This document shows, one piece after another, positions 16,511 through 25,531 of a DNA stretch of 64,000 nucleotides. A program made the position numbers and the translations under genes. The notes under the pieces were generated by a model. It was not told where the DNA came from. It saw only the letters and a program-made list of their open reading frames with translations, and did no database searches. Position 1 is the stretch's first letter. Every line of letters begins with the position of its first letter. The stretch is from positions 310,001-374,000 of the forward strand of contig NZ_JADKYB010000003.1 of NCBI RefSeq assembly GCF_016918855.1, in the 5' to 3' direction. Source of the DNA: Actinacidiphila acididurans. GTDB taxonomy: Bacteria > Actinomycetota > Actinomycetes > Streptomycetales > Streptomycetaceae.

Positions 16511-19303
16511 ATGCAGAGATCCGCCGTCTTCGTGCCCCATTTCCACTGGGACCGCGAATGGTACGAGCCCTTCCAGGTGTTCCGGCACCGGCTCGTGGCC
16601 GCACTCGACACGGTGCTCGAGACGGCCGAGGCGAACCCGGACTTCCGGTTCACCGTCGACGGGCAGATGGCCGCGGTCGAGGACTACCTCCGGATGCGGC
16701 CGGAGAACCGCGACCGGCTGGCGGCCCTGGTCGCCGAGGGACGGCTCGCCATCGGGCCCTGGCTCATCCTGCTCGACGAGTTCCTGTGCTCCGGCGAGAC
16801 CATCGTGCGCAACCTGCGGATGGGCTGGGCGGCCGCCGCGGAACTCGGCGGCGCCATGCCCGTCGGCTACCTGCCCGACATGTTCGGCCACGTCGCGCAG
16901 ATGCCGCAGATCCTGGCCCGGGCCGGCTTCGAGCACGCGGCGCTGTGGCGCGGTGTCCCCGGCTCCGTCGAGGGCCACGCCTTCCGCTGGCGCGCCCCCG
17001 ACGGCTCCGAGGTGCGCACCGAGTTCCTCTTCGACGGCTACGACAACGGGCTCGACGTCCTGCTGGTGCCGGACAGCATCGGCCGGGCGCTCGGCGACTA
17101 CGCCGGGATGACCGCCGACCGCTGGGGCAACGACCCGGTGCTCGCGATGGCCGGCACCGACCACAACGCCCCCGACCCGCGGCTGACCGAATGGCTGCGG
17201 CGTGCGTCGAGCGACCAGCGTGCCATCACCGTCGCGACCCTGGACGAGTACATCCGCGCGCACGCGCGCGACGAGGTCTCCGCCGTCGTCACCGGCGAAC
17301 TGCGCAGCCACGTACGCGGCAACATCCTGCCCGGCGTGCTCTCCGTACGGCTCGGGCTCAAGCAGCGGATGGCCGTCGCCGAGCGGACCGTCGACCACGC
17401 CGAGCGGATCAACGCCCTGTGGTCCCGGCGCGACGACTCGCCCTTCCTCGCGCTGGCCTGGCACAAGATCATCGAGTCCACCGCGCACGACTCGGTCGTC
17501 GGCTCCGGCACCGACGAGACCTGCGACCAGGTCGACGCGCGGCTCGCCGAAGCCGCCCAGACCGCCCGGGCGGTACGGGACGCGGCCCTCGCGGAGCCCG
17601 CCGCCGAGGTGCCCAGTGACGGCTACCTGGTCGCCAACCCGCTGCCGTTCGCGCGCACCGCCGCCGTCGAGGTGGACGTCGTCGCCCCGCCCGAGGCAGG
17701 CGTCCTGGTCGCGACCGCGGCCGACGGCTCGGCGCACCCGGTGCAGACGATCCACCGGGCCCCGACGGTGCTCAGCGACGAGCGCATGGACGCCTCGCAG
17801 CTCGAACGCGTGCTGCGCCGTATCCACCGCCGCGAACTGTTCGGCCGGCTCATCGACTCCTACGAGCTCACCGCGGGATCGCTCGTCTTCCACCTCGCCG
17901 AGGTGCCCGCCGCCGGACCCTTCGACCTGCTGATCCTGCGCCGCGAGGTCGCCGAGGCGGCCGCCGCGCACCCGGGGGAGTGGCGGGTGCTGACGCTGGA
18001 GGAGCCCCGCGCGACCGCGCTCGTCTCCGTGCCCGTCCCCGCCTCCGGGCTCGCGGCTTTCCGGGTCGAGGCCCGGGAACAGGCGCCCGAGCAGGCACCG
18101 GCGTTCGTCCCCGCGACGGCGGCGGACCGTACGCTGTCCAACGGCCTGGTCGGGGTGGAGATCGCCGCCGACGGCACCCTGGACGTGACCGGCGCCGACG
18201 GCTGTGTGCTGCGCGGCGTGGGCCGCCTCGTGGACGGCGGCGACCGCGGCGACAGCTACAACTACGGCCCGCCGGCCAAGGACGTGCTGGTCACCGAGCC
18301 GGCGGAGGTCACCGTCGAGGTCCTGGAGACCGGCCCGCTGCGCTCCCGGACGCTGGTCACCCGGGTCTACGCCTGGCCCGCCGCGCTCTCCGCCGACCGC
18401 GACGTGCGCGACGCGCGGACGGTGCGGACCCCGGTCGAGACCCTGGTGGAGGTCAGGGCGGGCGAGCCGTTCGTACGGGTCTCCACCTCGTTCCTGAACC
18501 GGTCCGCCGACCACCGGCTGCGCTTCCACGTCCCCCTGCCCGAGCCGGCCGCCGAGTCCGCCGCGGCGGGGCAGTTCGCCGTCACCCGGCGCGGGCTCAC
18601 CGCCGAGGGCGGTTGGGGCGAGTACCCGATCCCGACCTTCCCGGCGAGCTCCTTCGTGTCGGCCGGCGCCGCCACACTCCTGCTCGACCACGCCTCGGAG
18701 TACGAACTCGTCGGCGACGGCTCCGAACTCGCCGTCACCCTGCTGCGCGCGATCGGCTCCATCAGCGTCAACATCCATCCCTACCGCGACGAGCCCGCCG
18801 CGAGCGAGATCCCCGCGCCGGGCGCGCAGGACCTCGGCATGCGCATTCACAACCGCTTCGCCGTCCTGCCCTCGGCCTCCGGCTGGCAGGGCGCGGACGC
18901 GGTCGCCGCCGCCGAACTCTTCCGCAACGACGTCCTGGTCACCCGCGGCACGGCGCCCGCCGGCGCCCCGCTGCCCCCCGATGCCACCGGCGTGCGGGTC
19001 GACGGCGCGGACGTCCTCGTGTCCACCGTCCGCCGCGTCGGCGCTCAGGAAATCGGCACTCAGGAAATCGGCGCCCGGGAAGTCGCGGTCGAGGAAGCCG
19101 GCGCCGGGCGGTCCGGCGGAGGCGGCGTCGAGGTGCGGCTGGTCGCGATGAGCGACACCGGCGCGACCGCCCGCGTGACCGGCCCCTTCACCGAGGCCAC
19201 CACGGTCGACCTGCTCGGCCGGCCGCTGTCCACCACCCCGGCCCCGGACGGGCTCGAACTCGCCCTCGGCCCCTGGGAGATCCGCACCGTCGTCCTCCAG
19301 TAG
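16511..19303 (+). CDS. GH38 alpha-mannosidase
   Basis: A 930-residue cytoplasmic alpha-mannosidase. The metal motif HFHWDREWY gives His12 and Asp14, the nucleophile is Asp123 in GYLPDMFGH, and the final metal His lies in ESTAHDSVVG. A helical bundle and C-terminal beta domains follow, the usual bacterial GH38 order and length. No signal peptide is present, so it acts on imported oligosaccharides. Start ATG at 16511 is 57 bases after the permease. Near the C-terminus, at about residues 843-860, a repeated 15-base unit encodes AQEIG, TQEIG and AREV, an unusual linker expansion. Confidence 0.92.
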   Translation: MQRSAVFVPHFHWDREWYEPFQVFRHRLVAALDTVLETAEANPDFRFTVDGQMAAVEDYLRMRPENRDRLAALVAEGRLAIGPWLILLDEFLCSGETIVRNLRMGWAAAAELGGAMPVGYLPDMFGHVAQMPQILARAGFEHAALWRGVPGSVEGHAFRWRAPDGSEVRTEFLFDGYDNGLDVLLVPDSIGRALGDYAGMTADRWGNDPVLAMAGTDHNAPDPRLTEWLRRASSDQRAITVATLDEYIRAHARDEVSAVVTGELRSHVRGNILPGVLSVRLGLKQRMAVAERTVDHAERINALWSRRDDSPFLALAWHKIIESTAHDSVVGSGTDETCDQVDARLAEAAQTARAVRDAALAEPAAEVPSDGYLVANPLPFARTAAVEVDVVAPPEAGVLVATAADGSAHPVQTIHRAPTVLSDERMDASQLERVLRRIHRRELFGRLIDSYELTAGSLVFHLAEVPAAGPFDLLILRREVAEAAAAHPGEWRVLTLEEPRATALVSVPVPASGLAAFRVEAREQAPEQAPAFVPATAADRTLSNGLVGVEIAADGTLDVTGADGCVLRGVGRLVDGGDRGDSYNYGPPAKDVLVTEPAEVTVEVLETGPLRSRTLVTRVYAWPAALSADRDVRDARTVRTPVETLVEVRAGEPFVRVSTSFLNRSADHRLRFHVPLPEPAAESAAAGQFAVTRRGLTAEGGWGEYPIPTFPASSFVSAGAATLLLDHASEYELVGDGSELAVTLLRAIGSISVNIHPYRDEPAASEIPAPGAQDLGMRIHNRFAVLPSASGWQGADAVAAAELFRNDVLVTRGTAPAGAPLPPDATGVRVDGADVLVSTVRRVGAQEIGTQEIGAREVAVEEAGAGRSGGGGVEVRLVAMSDTGATARVTGPFTEATTVDLLGRPLSTTPAPDGLELALGPWEIRTVVLQ
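19040..19085 (+). repeat. 15-bp in-frame tandem repeat within the GH38 gene
   Basis: The unit GGCGCTCAGGAAATC is followed by GGCACTCAGGAAATC and then a diverged third copy, GGCGCCCGGGAAGTC. Each adds five residues of a Gln/Glu/Ile linker without breaking the frame. The region is probably a loop and could vary in length between strains. Confidence 0.7.
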
Positions 19304-19356
19304 CCCCCGGCCCCACGGACCCACCGCCTCCGCCCTCGAGAAAGAGTTGTGACCTC

Positions 19357-22332
19357 GTGCCCTCCCCCGACACCTCGTACGTCTCGGACCCCACGCCAGG
19401 GCGCGGCGCGCTGCGTGCGGCGCGCTCGTGGCTGCACTCCGACGCACCCTCCCTCTCCCTGAACGGGCCGTGGCGGTTCCGGCTGTCGCCCACCGCCCGC
19501 GCCGCCGAGGACTTCGCCGCCGAAGGCTTCGACGACGCGGGCTGGGACAGCATCCCGGTGCCCTCCCACTGGGTGCTCCAGGGCGACGGCGCCCACGGCC
19601 GGCCGATCTACACCAACGTGCAGTTCCCGTTCCCGATCGACCCGCCCCACGTCCCCGACGAGAACCCCACCGGTGACTACCGCCGGCATGTCGAACTGCC
19701 CGCCGCCTGGTCGGACGCCGAACGGGTGGTGCTGCGGTTCGACGGCGTCGAGTCGCTGTTCCGGGTGTGGGTGAACGGCGAGGAGATCGGCGGCGCGAGC
19801 GGCAGCAGGCTCGCCCACGAATTCGACGTGACCTCGGCCGTGCGCCCCGGCGACAACGTCGTCGCGGTGCGTGTGCACCAGTGGTCGGCGGCCAGCTACG
19901 TCGAGGACCAGGACCAGTGGTGGCTGCCCGGCATCTTCCGCGACGTCACCCTGCTGGCGCGGCCGGCCGGCGGCGTCGAGGACGTCTGGCTGCGGGCCGG
20001 ATTCGACGACGGGCAGGGCCGGATCGAGCCGGAGGTCACCGCCGGCGCCTCGGCCTTCCCGGTCACCCTGCGGCTGCCGGAACTCGGCGTCGAACAGGTC
20101 TGGGCGAGCCCGGCCGACGTGACCCCGTTCGACGTCGGCGCCGTGCAGCCGTGGTCCGCCGAGGTGCCCCGCCTTTACGACGTCACGGTCTCGACGGCCG
20201 CCGAGACCGTCGCCCTGCGGGTGGGGTTCCGTACCGTCGAGATCCGCGGCGACCGCTTCCTGGTCAACGGCCGCCGCGTGGTCTTCCACGGCATGAACCG
20301 CCACGAGACCCACCCCGTGCGCGGCCGGGTCTTCGACGAGGAGCACGCCCGCGCCGACCTGGCCCGGATGAAGCGGTTCAACGTGAACGCGATCCGCACC
20401 AGCCACTACCCGCCGCATCCGCGGCTGCTCGACCTGGCCGACGAACTCGGCTTCTGGGTCGTCCTGGAGTGCGACCTGGAGACCCACGGCTTCGACGCGG
20501 TCGGCTGGGCCGGCAACCCGAGCGACGACCCGGCGTGGCGCGAGGCGTACCTCGACCGCGTCCGGCGCACGGTCGAACGGGACAAGAATCACCCCAGCAT
20601 CGTGCTCTGGTCGCTCGGCAACGAGGCGGGCACCGGCAGCAACCTGGCCGCCATGTCGGCCTGGGTGCACGCCCGCGACACCGGACGGCCCGTGCACTAC
20701 GAGGGCGACCACACCGGCGCGTACACCGACGTCTACTCGCGGATGTACGCCTCGGTGCCCGAGGTCCGGCAGATCGGCACCGACGGCTCCCGCGCGCCGC
20801 TGCTGAACTGCACTCCGGCGCAGGGCGCGAGGCAGCGCACCAAGCCGTTCCTGCTGTGCGAGTACGCGCACGCGATGGGCAACGGACCGGGCGCGCTGGA
20901 CCAGTACGAGGCGCTGGTGCACGAACACCCGCGGCTGCACGGCGGCTTCGTCTGGGAATGGCGCGACCACGGCATCGCGACGACGACCGCCGACGGCACG
21001 CCGTACTTCGCGTACGGCGGCGACTTCGGGGAGGTGGTGCACGACGGCAACTTCGTGATGGACGGCATGCTGCTCAGCGACGACGTCCCGACCCCGAGCC
21101 TGTACGAGTTCAAGGCCGTCGTGCAGCCGCTCCGCCTCGCCTTCGACGGCGATGAGTTGGTGGTCACCAGCCTGCGGCACTCGGCCGACACCTCCGACCT
21201 GCGCTTCCACTGGCGCGTCGAGCACGACGGGGCCCTGGTGGACGCCGGGGAACTGGACGTGCCGGTCCTCGCGCCCGGCGGGTCGGCGCGGGTGCCGCTG
21301 CCGCCGGTCCCGGTGGCCAAGGACGCCGAGACCTGGCTGACCGTCGACGTGGCGCTGGCGGCCGCGACCGCCTGGGCGGACCAGGGGCATGTGCTGGCCA
21401 CCGCCCAGCTCGACCGTTCGGCTGCCCGCCCCGCGCCCGCGGTCCGCCCGCGGACCGACTGGCGGCCGAGCGAGGGGACCTTGACGCTGGGCATCGCCGA
21501 GTTCACCGGCGGATCCCTGACCCGTCTGGCCGGCCGTCCGGTGACCGGACCCCGGCTGGAACTCTTCCGTGCCCCGACCGACAACGACGAGGGCGCCTCC
21601 ACGGAGGTCGAGGAGAGCGACGCGAGCATCGCCGGAATCTCCAACGCCGCCCTGTGGCGCCGCGACGGCCTGGACCGGCTGACCACGCGTCGGGTGGCGG
21701 TGGAGCGCGCCGCGGACGCCCTGCGCACGGTCGACCGGGTCTCGGCGGCGAACTCCGGCCTGTGGGTGACCGTGGAGACGCTCTGGTCGCTGGAGGGCGA
21801 CGAGCTCGAACTGCGGGTGGAGACCGCGCCGTCGAGCGGCTGGCCGACGGTGTGGCCGCGGATCGGCATCCGGTTCGAGCTGCCCGACGGCGCGGCGCCG
21901 GTGGACGGCGCCGACTGGTTCGGCCTCGGCCCGCTGGAGTCCTACCCGGACAGCCTGCGCGCGGCGCGCACCGGCCGCTTCACCGCCGGGGTCCGCGAGC
22001 TGTCCGTGGCGTACGCGCGCCCGCAGGAGACCGGACACCGCTCCGCGCTGCGGCAGTTGACGCTGACCAGCGCCGGGACCGGGGTGGTGCGCATCGCCGC
22101 CCTCCCCGACGCCCGCGGACGCCGCCCGGGCTTCACCCTGGCCCGCCACACCCCGCAGCAGATCGCCCGGGCCGCCCACCCGTACCAGCTGCCCGAGTCG
22201 GCGACGAGTCACCTGATCATCGACGCGGCCCAGCACGGACTGGGCTCGCGGGCCTGCGGGCCGGACGTGTGGCCCGACTTCGCGCTGCGCCCGGAGTCCC
22301 GCACGATCCGGCTGCGCCTGGCGGCGGGCTGA
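19357..22332 (+). CDS. GH2 beta-galactosidase, LacZ type
   Basis: A 991-residue cytoplasmic glycosidase with the LacZ domain order: jelly roll (about 60-200), Ig-like domain, TIM barrel (about 300-600), and a C-terminal beta-galactosidase small chain. The barrel has NRHETHPVRG, ECDLETHGF, acid/base Glu423 in GNEAG and nucleophile Glu502 in LCEYAHAMGNG; their spacing of 79 is close to E. coli LacZ. The start is GTG at 19357, since a stop or poor context excludes nearby alternatives. It is the last gene of the importer operon, 53 bases after the mannosidase. Confidence 0.9.
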   Translation: MPSPDTSYVSDPTPGRGALRAARSWLHSDAPSLSLNGPWRFRLSPTARAAEDFAAEGFDDAGWDSIPVPSHWVLQGDGAHGRPIYTNVQFPFPIDPPHVPDENPTGDYRRHVELPAAWSDAERVVLRFDGVESLFRVWVNGEEIGGASGSRLAHEFDVTSAVRPGDNVVAVRVHQWSAASYVEDQDQWWLPGIFRDVTLLARPAGGVEDVWLRAGFDDGQGRIEPEVTAGASAFPVTLRLPELGVEQVWASPADVTPFDVGAVQPWSAEVPRLYDVTVSTAAETVALRVGFRTVEIRGDRFLVNGRRVVFHGMNRHETHPVRGRVFDEEHARADLARMKRFNVNAIRTSHYPPHPRLLDLADELGFWVVLECDLETHGFDAVGWAGNPSDDPAWREAYLDRVRRTVERDKNHPSIVLWSLGNEAGTGSNLAAMSAWVHARDTGRPVHYEGDHTGAYTDVYSRMYASVPEVRQIGTDGSRAPLLNCTPAQGARQRTKPFLLCEYAHAMGNGPGALDQYEALVHEHPRLHGGFVWEWRDHGIATTTADGTPYFAYGGDFGEVVHDGNFVMDGMLLSDDVPTPSLYEFKAVVQPLRLAFDGDELVVTSLRHSADTSDLRFHWRVEHDGALVDAGELDVPVLAPGGSARVPLPPVPVAKDAETWLTVDVALAAATAWADQGHVLATAQLDRSAARPAPAVRPRTDWRPSEGTLTLGIAEFTGGSLTRLAGRPVTGPRLELFRAPTDNDEGASTEVEESDASIAGISNAALWRRDGLDRLTTRRVAVERAADALRTVDRVSAANSGLWVTVETLWSLEGDELELRVETAPSSGWPTVWPRIGIRFELPDGAAPVDGADWFGLGPLESYPDSLRAARTGRFTAGVRELSVAYARPQETGHRSALRQLTLTSAGTGVVRIAALPDARGRRPGFTLARHTPQQIARAAHPYQLPESATSHLIIDAAQHGLGSRACGPDVWPDFALRPESRTIRLRLAAG

Positions 22333-22376
22333 CGGATGACCGGGCACGGGCGGTTCGGTCACGGCGCCGGGTACGA

Positions 22377-22417
22377 GGACGCGGCCGCGGTGGGATCTTC
22401 CCGCCGCGACCGCGTCC
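22377..22417. terminator. Long hairpin between convergent GH2 and iolG-like genes
   Basis: GGACGCGG-C-CGCGG-T-GGGA (22377-22395) pairs with TCCC-G-CCGCG-A-CCGCGTCC (22399-22417), giving 17 base pairs with two mismatches and a 3-base loop. It sits in the middle of the convergent intergenic region and can terminate both transcripts. A second outer pair (GGGCACGGGCGG with CCGCCCGTGCC) embraces it. Confidence 0.8.
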
Positions 22418-22443
22418 CCGGTGCCTCGCCCCGCCCGTGCCGG

Positions 22444-23439
22444 TCAGCCCGCCTCGGCGACGCGGACCGGGCGGCCCTCCTTGCGCGACCGGGTGGCGGC
22501 CTCCGCCACCGCGAGGGCGGCGCGCGCGTCCTGCCCGGTGCAGGGGCTCGGCCGCGTACCGGCCACCACCTCCGTGAACGCCGTCAGTTCGGCCCGGTAG
22601 GCGTCCTGGAAGCGGTCCATGAAGCCGCCGTAGGGAGTGCCGGCGGGCCAGGGGGCGCCCTCCGCCGAGGTCAGCGGGGCCCGGTCGGTCAGCCCTGCGG
22701 CCAGCGTGCCCCGCGAGCCGCAGGCCTCTAGGCGTACGTCGTACCCCGCGCCGTTGTAGCGGGTGGCCGTACAGGTGGCCAGGGTGCCGTCGTCCAGGGT
22801 GAGCAGGGTGACGGCGGTGTCCACGTCGTCGGCCGCGGCGAAGAAGTCCTCGCCGCGGTTGGCGCCGGTCGCGTACACCTCGGTGACCTCGCGTCCGGTG
22901 ACCCACCGGATGATGTCGTAGTCGTGCACGGAGCAGTCGCGGAAGATGCCGCCGGAGGCGGGGATGTAGCCGGGGTGAGGCGGCGTCGGATCGGCCGTGC
23001 AGGCCCGCAGGGTGTGCGTCCAGCCGAGCCGGCCGTCGGCGATCGCCTCGCGCACCGCCTGGTACCCGGCGTCGAACCGGCGCTGGAACCCTATCTGCAG
23101 CGGGACCGGCGCCCCTTCGAGGGCGCGCAGCACCGCGTCGGTCTCCTCCAGGGTGCCGGCCACCGGCTTCTCGCAGAACGTCGGCAGCCCGGCCCGCCGC
23201 GCGGCCAGTATGAGTTCGGCGTGGAAGGCGGTGGGGGCCGCGACGACGACCCCGTCGAGTCCGGCGCCGAGCAGCCCGTCCAGGTCGCCCGCGTACTGCG
23301 CCCCCACCTTCTCCGCCACGGAACGGGCGGAGCCTTCGTCGGCGTCGTGCACCACGATGCCGGTCACGGCCGGCAGCGTGGCGAGGGTCGCGGCGTGGAA
23401 CGCGCCGATACGGCCCGTGCCGATGAGTCCGATACGCAT
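22444..23439 (-). CDS. iolG: Gfo/Idh/MocA oxidoreductase, probable inositol 2-dehydrogenase
   Basis: A 331-residue NAD(P)-dependent dehydrogenase. The Rossmann motif GLIGTGRIGAFHA is at the N-terminus, the family EKPV motif at about 93-96, and GGIFRDCSVHDYDIIRW at about 160-176 holds the catalytic Asp and His of inositol dehydrogenases. The start at 23439 begins MRIGLIG; the longer frame has no ribosome site. It is divergent from a GntR regulator and an inositol operon, so oxidation of myo- or scyllo-inositol to an inosose is the likely reaction. Which isomer is used cannot be told. Confidence 0.8.
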   Translation of the reverse strand: MRIGLIGTGRIGAFHAATLATLPAVTGIVVHDADEGSARSVAEKVGAQYAGDLDGLLGAGLDGVVVAAPTAFHAELILAARRAGLPTFCEKPVAGTLEETDAVLRALEGAPVPLQIGFQRRFDAGYQAVREAIADGRLGWTHTLRACTADPTPPHPGYIPASGGIFRDCSVHDYDIIRWVTGREVTEVYATGANRGEDFFAAADDVDTAVTLLTLDDGTLATCTATRYNGAGYDVRLEACGSRGTLAAGLTDRAPLTSAEGAPWPAGTPYGGFMDRFQDAYRAELTAFTEVVAGTRPSPCTGQDARAALAVAEAATRSRKEGRPVRVAEAG

Positions 23440-23519
23440 GTGCGTGTGCCTTTCGTCCGGAGGGCCTGGAGCGCCCATCTGCTTTCTACTCTCCGGCGAA
23501 TGACAAGGCAAGAGATTGT

Positions 23520-23567
23520 TATGACATATGGACGTACGAAACTTAGTCTGCCATGAGTCATACTGAC
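23520..23567. promoter_or_regulatory. Divergent control region of iolG and its GntR regulator
   Basis: This AT-richer stretch contains TATGACATATGGAC (23520-23533) and GAGTCATACTGAC (23555-23567). Both have TGAC/GTCA half-sites like those before iolE (24397-24425). It is the natural place for divergent promoters and an operator for the GntR protein. The exact binding site is not resolved. Confidence 0.4.
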
Positions 23568-23601
23568 GTCCGACGGCAGGAGCCTCCAGGAGGGGTGAAC
23601 A

Positions 23602-24345
23602 GTGGAGTCACTCGCGCAGCAGATCACCATCGACCGCAGCAGTCCGGTGCCTCTGTACTTCCAGTTCGCCCAGCAGTTGCAGCACCTCATCGAGACCGGG
23701 GCCCTGCCGCCGGGCACCCGGCTGAGCAACGAGGTCGCGATGGCCGACCAGTTCGGGCTGTCCCGCCCCACGATGCGTCAGGCGATGCAGCACCTGGTGG
23801 ACAAGGGACTGCTGGCCCGCAAGCGCGGGGTCGGCACGCAGGTGGTGACCAACCGCATACGCCGCCAGCTCGAATTCACCAGCCTCTACGAGGACCTGGA
23901 GCGCGACCGGCGCCTGCCCAGCACCGAGGTGCTGTCCATCGAGACCGCCCCAGCCGACGCCGAGATCGCCGCGGCGCTGCGGGTGGCGGAGGGCTCCGAG
24001 GTGGTGTCGGTGGAGCGGCTGCGCCTGGCCGACGGCGAGCCGATCGCCGTCATGCACAACCATCTGCCCGCGGGCCTGGTCGAGCTGACCCGCACCGCGC
24101 TGAGCGAGGGCGGCCTGTACCAACTGCTGCGCCGCTCCGGCATAGTCCTGAGCACCGCCGACCAGACCATCGGCGCCCGCCGGGCCACCGCCGCCGAGGC
24201 CAGGCTGCTCGACGAGACCCGCGGCGCCACCCTGCTGACCATGGTCCGCACCGCGCACGACGAGTCGGGCCGGCCCGTCGAGTTCGGCTCCCACGTCTAC
24301 CGCGCCTCGCGGTACTCCTTCGCCATGACCGTCTCCGCCCACTGA
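23602..24345 (+). CDS. GntR/HutC family regulator of inositol catabolism
   Basis: A 247-residue regulator with an N-terminal winged helix (LSNEVAMADQFGLSRPTMRQAM, then LARKRGVGTQV) and a C-terminal UTRA effector domain (EVVSVERLRLADGEPIAVMH). The GTG start at 23602 follows CCAGGAGGGGTG at good spacing. Its place between iolG and the iolECBDA genes makes it the likely repressor of both; inositol-cluster GntR regulators are known in actinobacteria. The effector is probably an inositol catabolite, by inference. Confidence 0.88.
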   Translation: MESLAQQITIDRSSPVPLYFQFAQQLQHLIETGALPPGTRLSNEVAMADQFGLSRPTMRQAMQHLVDKGLLARKRGVGTQVVTNRIRRQLEFTSLYEDLERDRRLPSTEVLSIETAPADAEIAAALRVAEGSEVVSVERLRLADGEPIAVMHNHLPAGLVELTRTALSEGGLYQLLRRSGIVLSTADQTIGARRATAAEARLLDETRGATLLTMVRTAHDESGRPVEFGSHVYRASRYSFAMTVSAH

Positions 24346-24396
24346 TCCGGCCGGTGCCGTACCCGCCGCGCGGAGTTGATGGCACGGAAGTTAGAA

Positions 24397-24425
24397 TGTC
24401 AGGACAAACTATTGACATGCTGTCA
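24397..24425. promoter_or_regulatory. Operator/promoter of the iolE operon
   Basis: TGTCAGGACA (24397-24406) and the perfect palindrome TGACATGCTGTCA (24413-24425) stand in tandem. TTGACA at 24412-24417 could be a -35 element inside the second site. They lie in the 250-base gap between the GntR gene and iolE, about 170 bases before the start codon. Confidence 0.5.
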
Positions 24426-24595
24426 CTGCGGAAGGCAGGCTCGGTACACGTGCGCCGGGCATCCGGCCCGGTGGACGGCAAGGGCACGACGCGAGAAGTG
24501 ACGCGGGAAGAGGGGCGCGGTATGCGGATCAGGTTGGCCGGCGGTCACGCCGCCGGGCCGGACACCGGTTGCGGCCAGGCGAAGGGAGACCGGTC

Positions 24596-25528
24596 GTGAC
24601 GTCCACCCCCGCACCGCCGCTGGCCCGGCGCGTCGCCGGAGCGCCCATCTCGTGGGGAGTGAGCGAGGTGCCGGGCTGGGGCCACCAGTTGGCGCCGGAA
24701 CTGGTCCTGCGGCAGATGAAGGACGTCGGCCTGAGCGCCACCGAGTTCGGCCCCGAGGGCTTCCTGCCCGACGCCCCGGCGGACAAGGCGGCCACCCTCG
24801 CCTCGTACGGCCTGCGCGCCGTGGGCCAGTTCGTGCCGGTCGTGCTGCACGACCCCGGCCACGACCCGCTGCCCGAGGTCGAGGCGGCGATGACCGGCCT
24901 GCTGGCCGCCGACGCAGGCACCGTCGTGCTCGCGGCCGCCACCGGCACCGAGGGCTACGACGCGCGCCCGGCGCTCGACGAGGCGGGCTGGGCCCGCCTG
25001 CTCGCCAACCTCGACCGCATCTCCGCCGCCGCTTCCGCGGTCGGCCTCACCGCCACCCTCCACCCCCACGTCGGCACGATGATCGAGTCCGGCGAGGAGA
25101 CGCGGCGCGTCCTGGAGGGCTCCGGCATCGGGCTCTGCCTCGACACCGGGCACCTGCTCATCGGCGGCGGCGACCCCCTCGCCATCGCTGCCGGCTGGCC
25201 CGGCCGCATCGCCCATGTGCACCTGAAGGACGTACGCCTCGCCCTCGCCCGGCAGGTGCGCGCCGGCCAGCGGACGTACACCGACGCGGTCATCGGCGGC
25301 ATGTACGTGCCGCTGGGCGCCGGAGACGTCGACATCGCCGGCATCGTCCGGCTGCTGGAGAGCAGCGGATACGCCGGATGGTACGTACTGGAGCAGGACA
25401 CCGTCCTGAGCGCGGCGCCCGGCGAGGCCGGTTTCGCCGACCCCCTGGACGACGTACGCGCCTCGATCGCCCACCTGCTCTCCCTCGCCGAGCCGTCCGG
25501 GTCCGCGCCCGGCCCGGCAGGGGAGTGA
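24596..25528 (+). CDS. iolE: Probable inosose dehydratase (IolE)
   Basis: A 310-residue TIM-barrel protein of the xylose-isomerase-like/IolE family. It begins with GAPISWGVSEVPGWG, close to the GxxPIxWG start of IolE, and has a metal-binding CLDTGHLLIGG and HVHLKDV pair. The final strand GAGDVDIAGIVRLLE is also typical. Predicted reaction: dehydration of 2-keto-myo-inositol to the diketone used by IolD. GTG at 24596 follows GAAGGGAGACC. The next gene starts 3 bases after its stop. Confidence 0.85.
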   Translation: MTSTPAPPLARRVAGAPISWGVSEVPGWGHQLAPELVLRQMKDVGLSATEFGPEGFLPDAPADKAATLASYGLRAVGQFVPVVLHDPGHDPLPEVEAAMTGLLAADAGTVVLAAATGTEGYDARPALDEAGWARLLANLDRISAAASAVGLTATLHPHVGTMIESGEETRRVLEGSGIGLCLDTGHLLIGGGDPLAIAAGWPGRIAHVHLKDVRLALARQVRAGQRTYTDAVIGGMYVPLGAGDVDIAGIVRLLESSGYAGWYVLEQDTVLSAAPGEAGFADPLDDVRASIAHLLSLAEPSGSAPGPAGE

Positions 25529-25531
25529 GCG

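Noticed and set aside
16409-19447. Leftward 1012-codon open frame opposite the GH38 gene
   Set aside because: Low-complexity composition and no motif; the rightward frame has all GH38 catalytic residues.
22336-22731. Rightward frame between GH2 and iolG-like genes
   Set aside because: It runs through the terminator hairpin and then opposite the oxidoreductase gene; no protein features.
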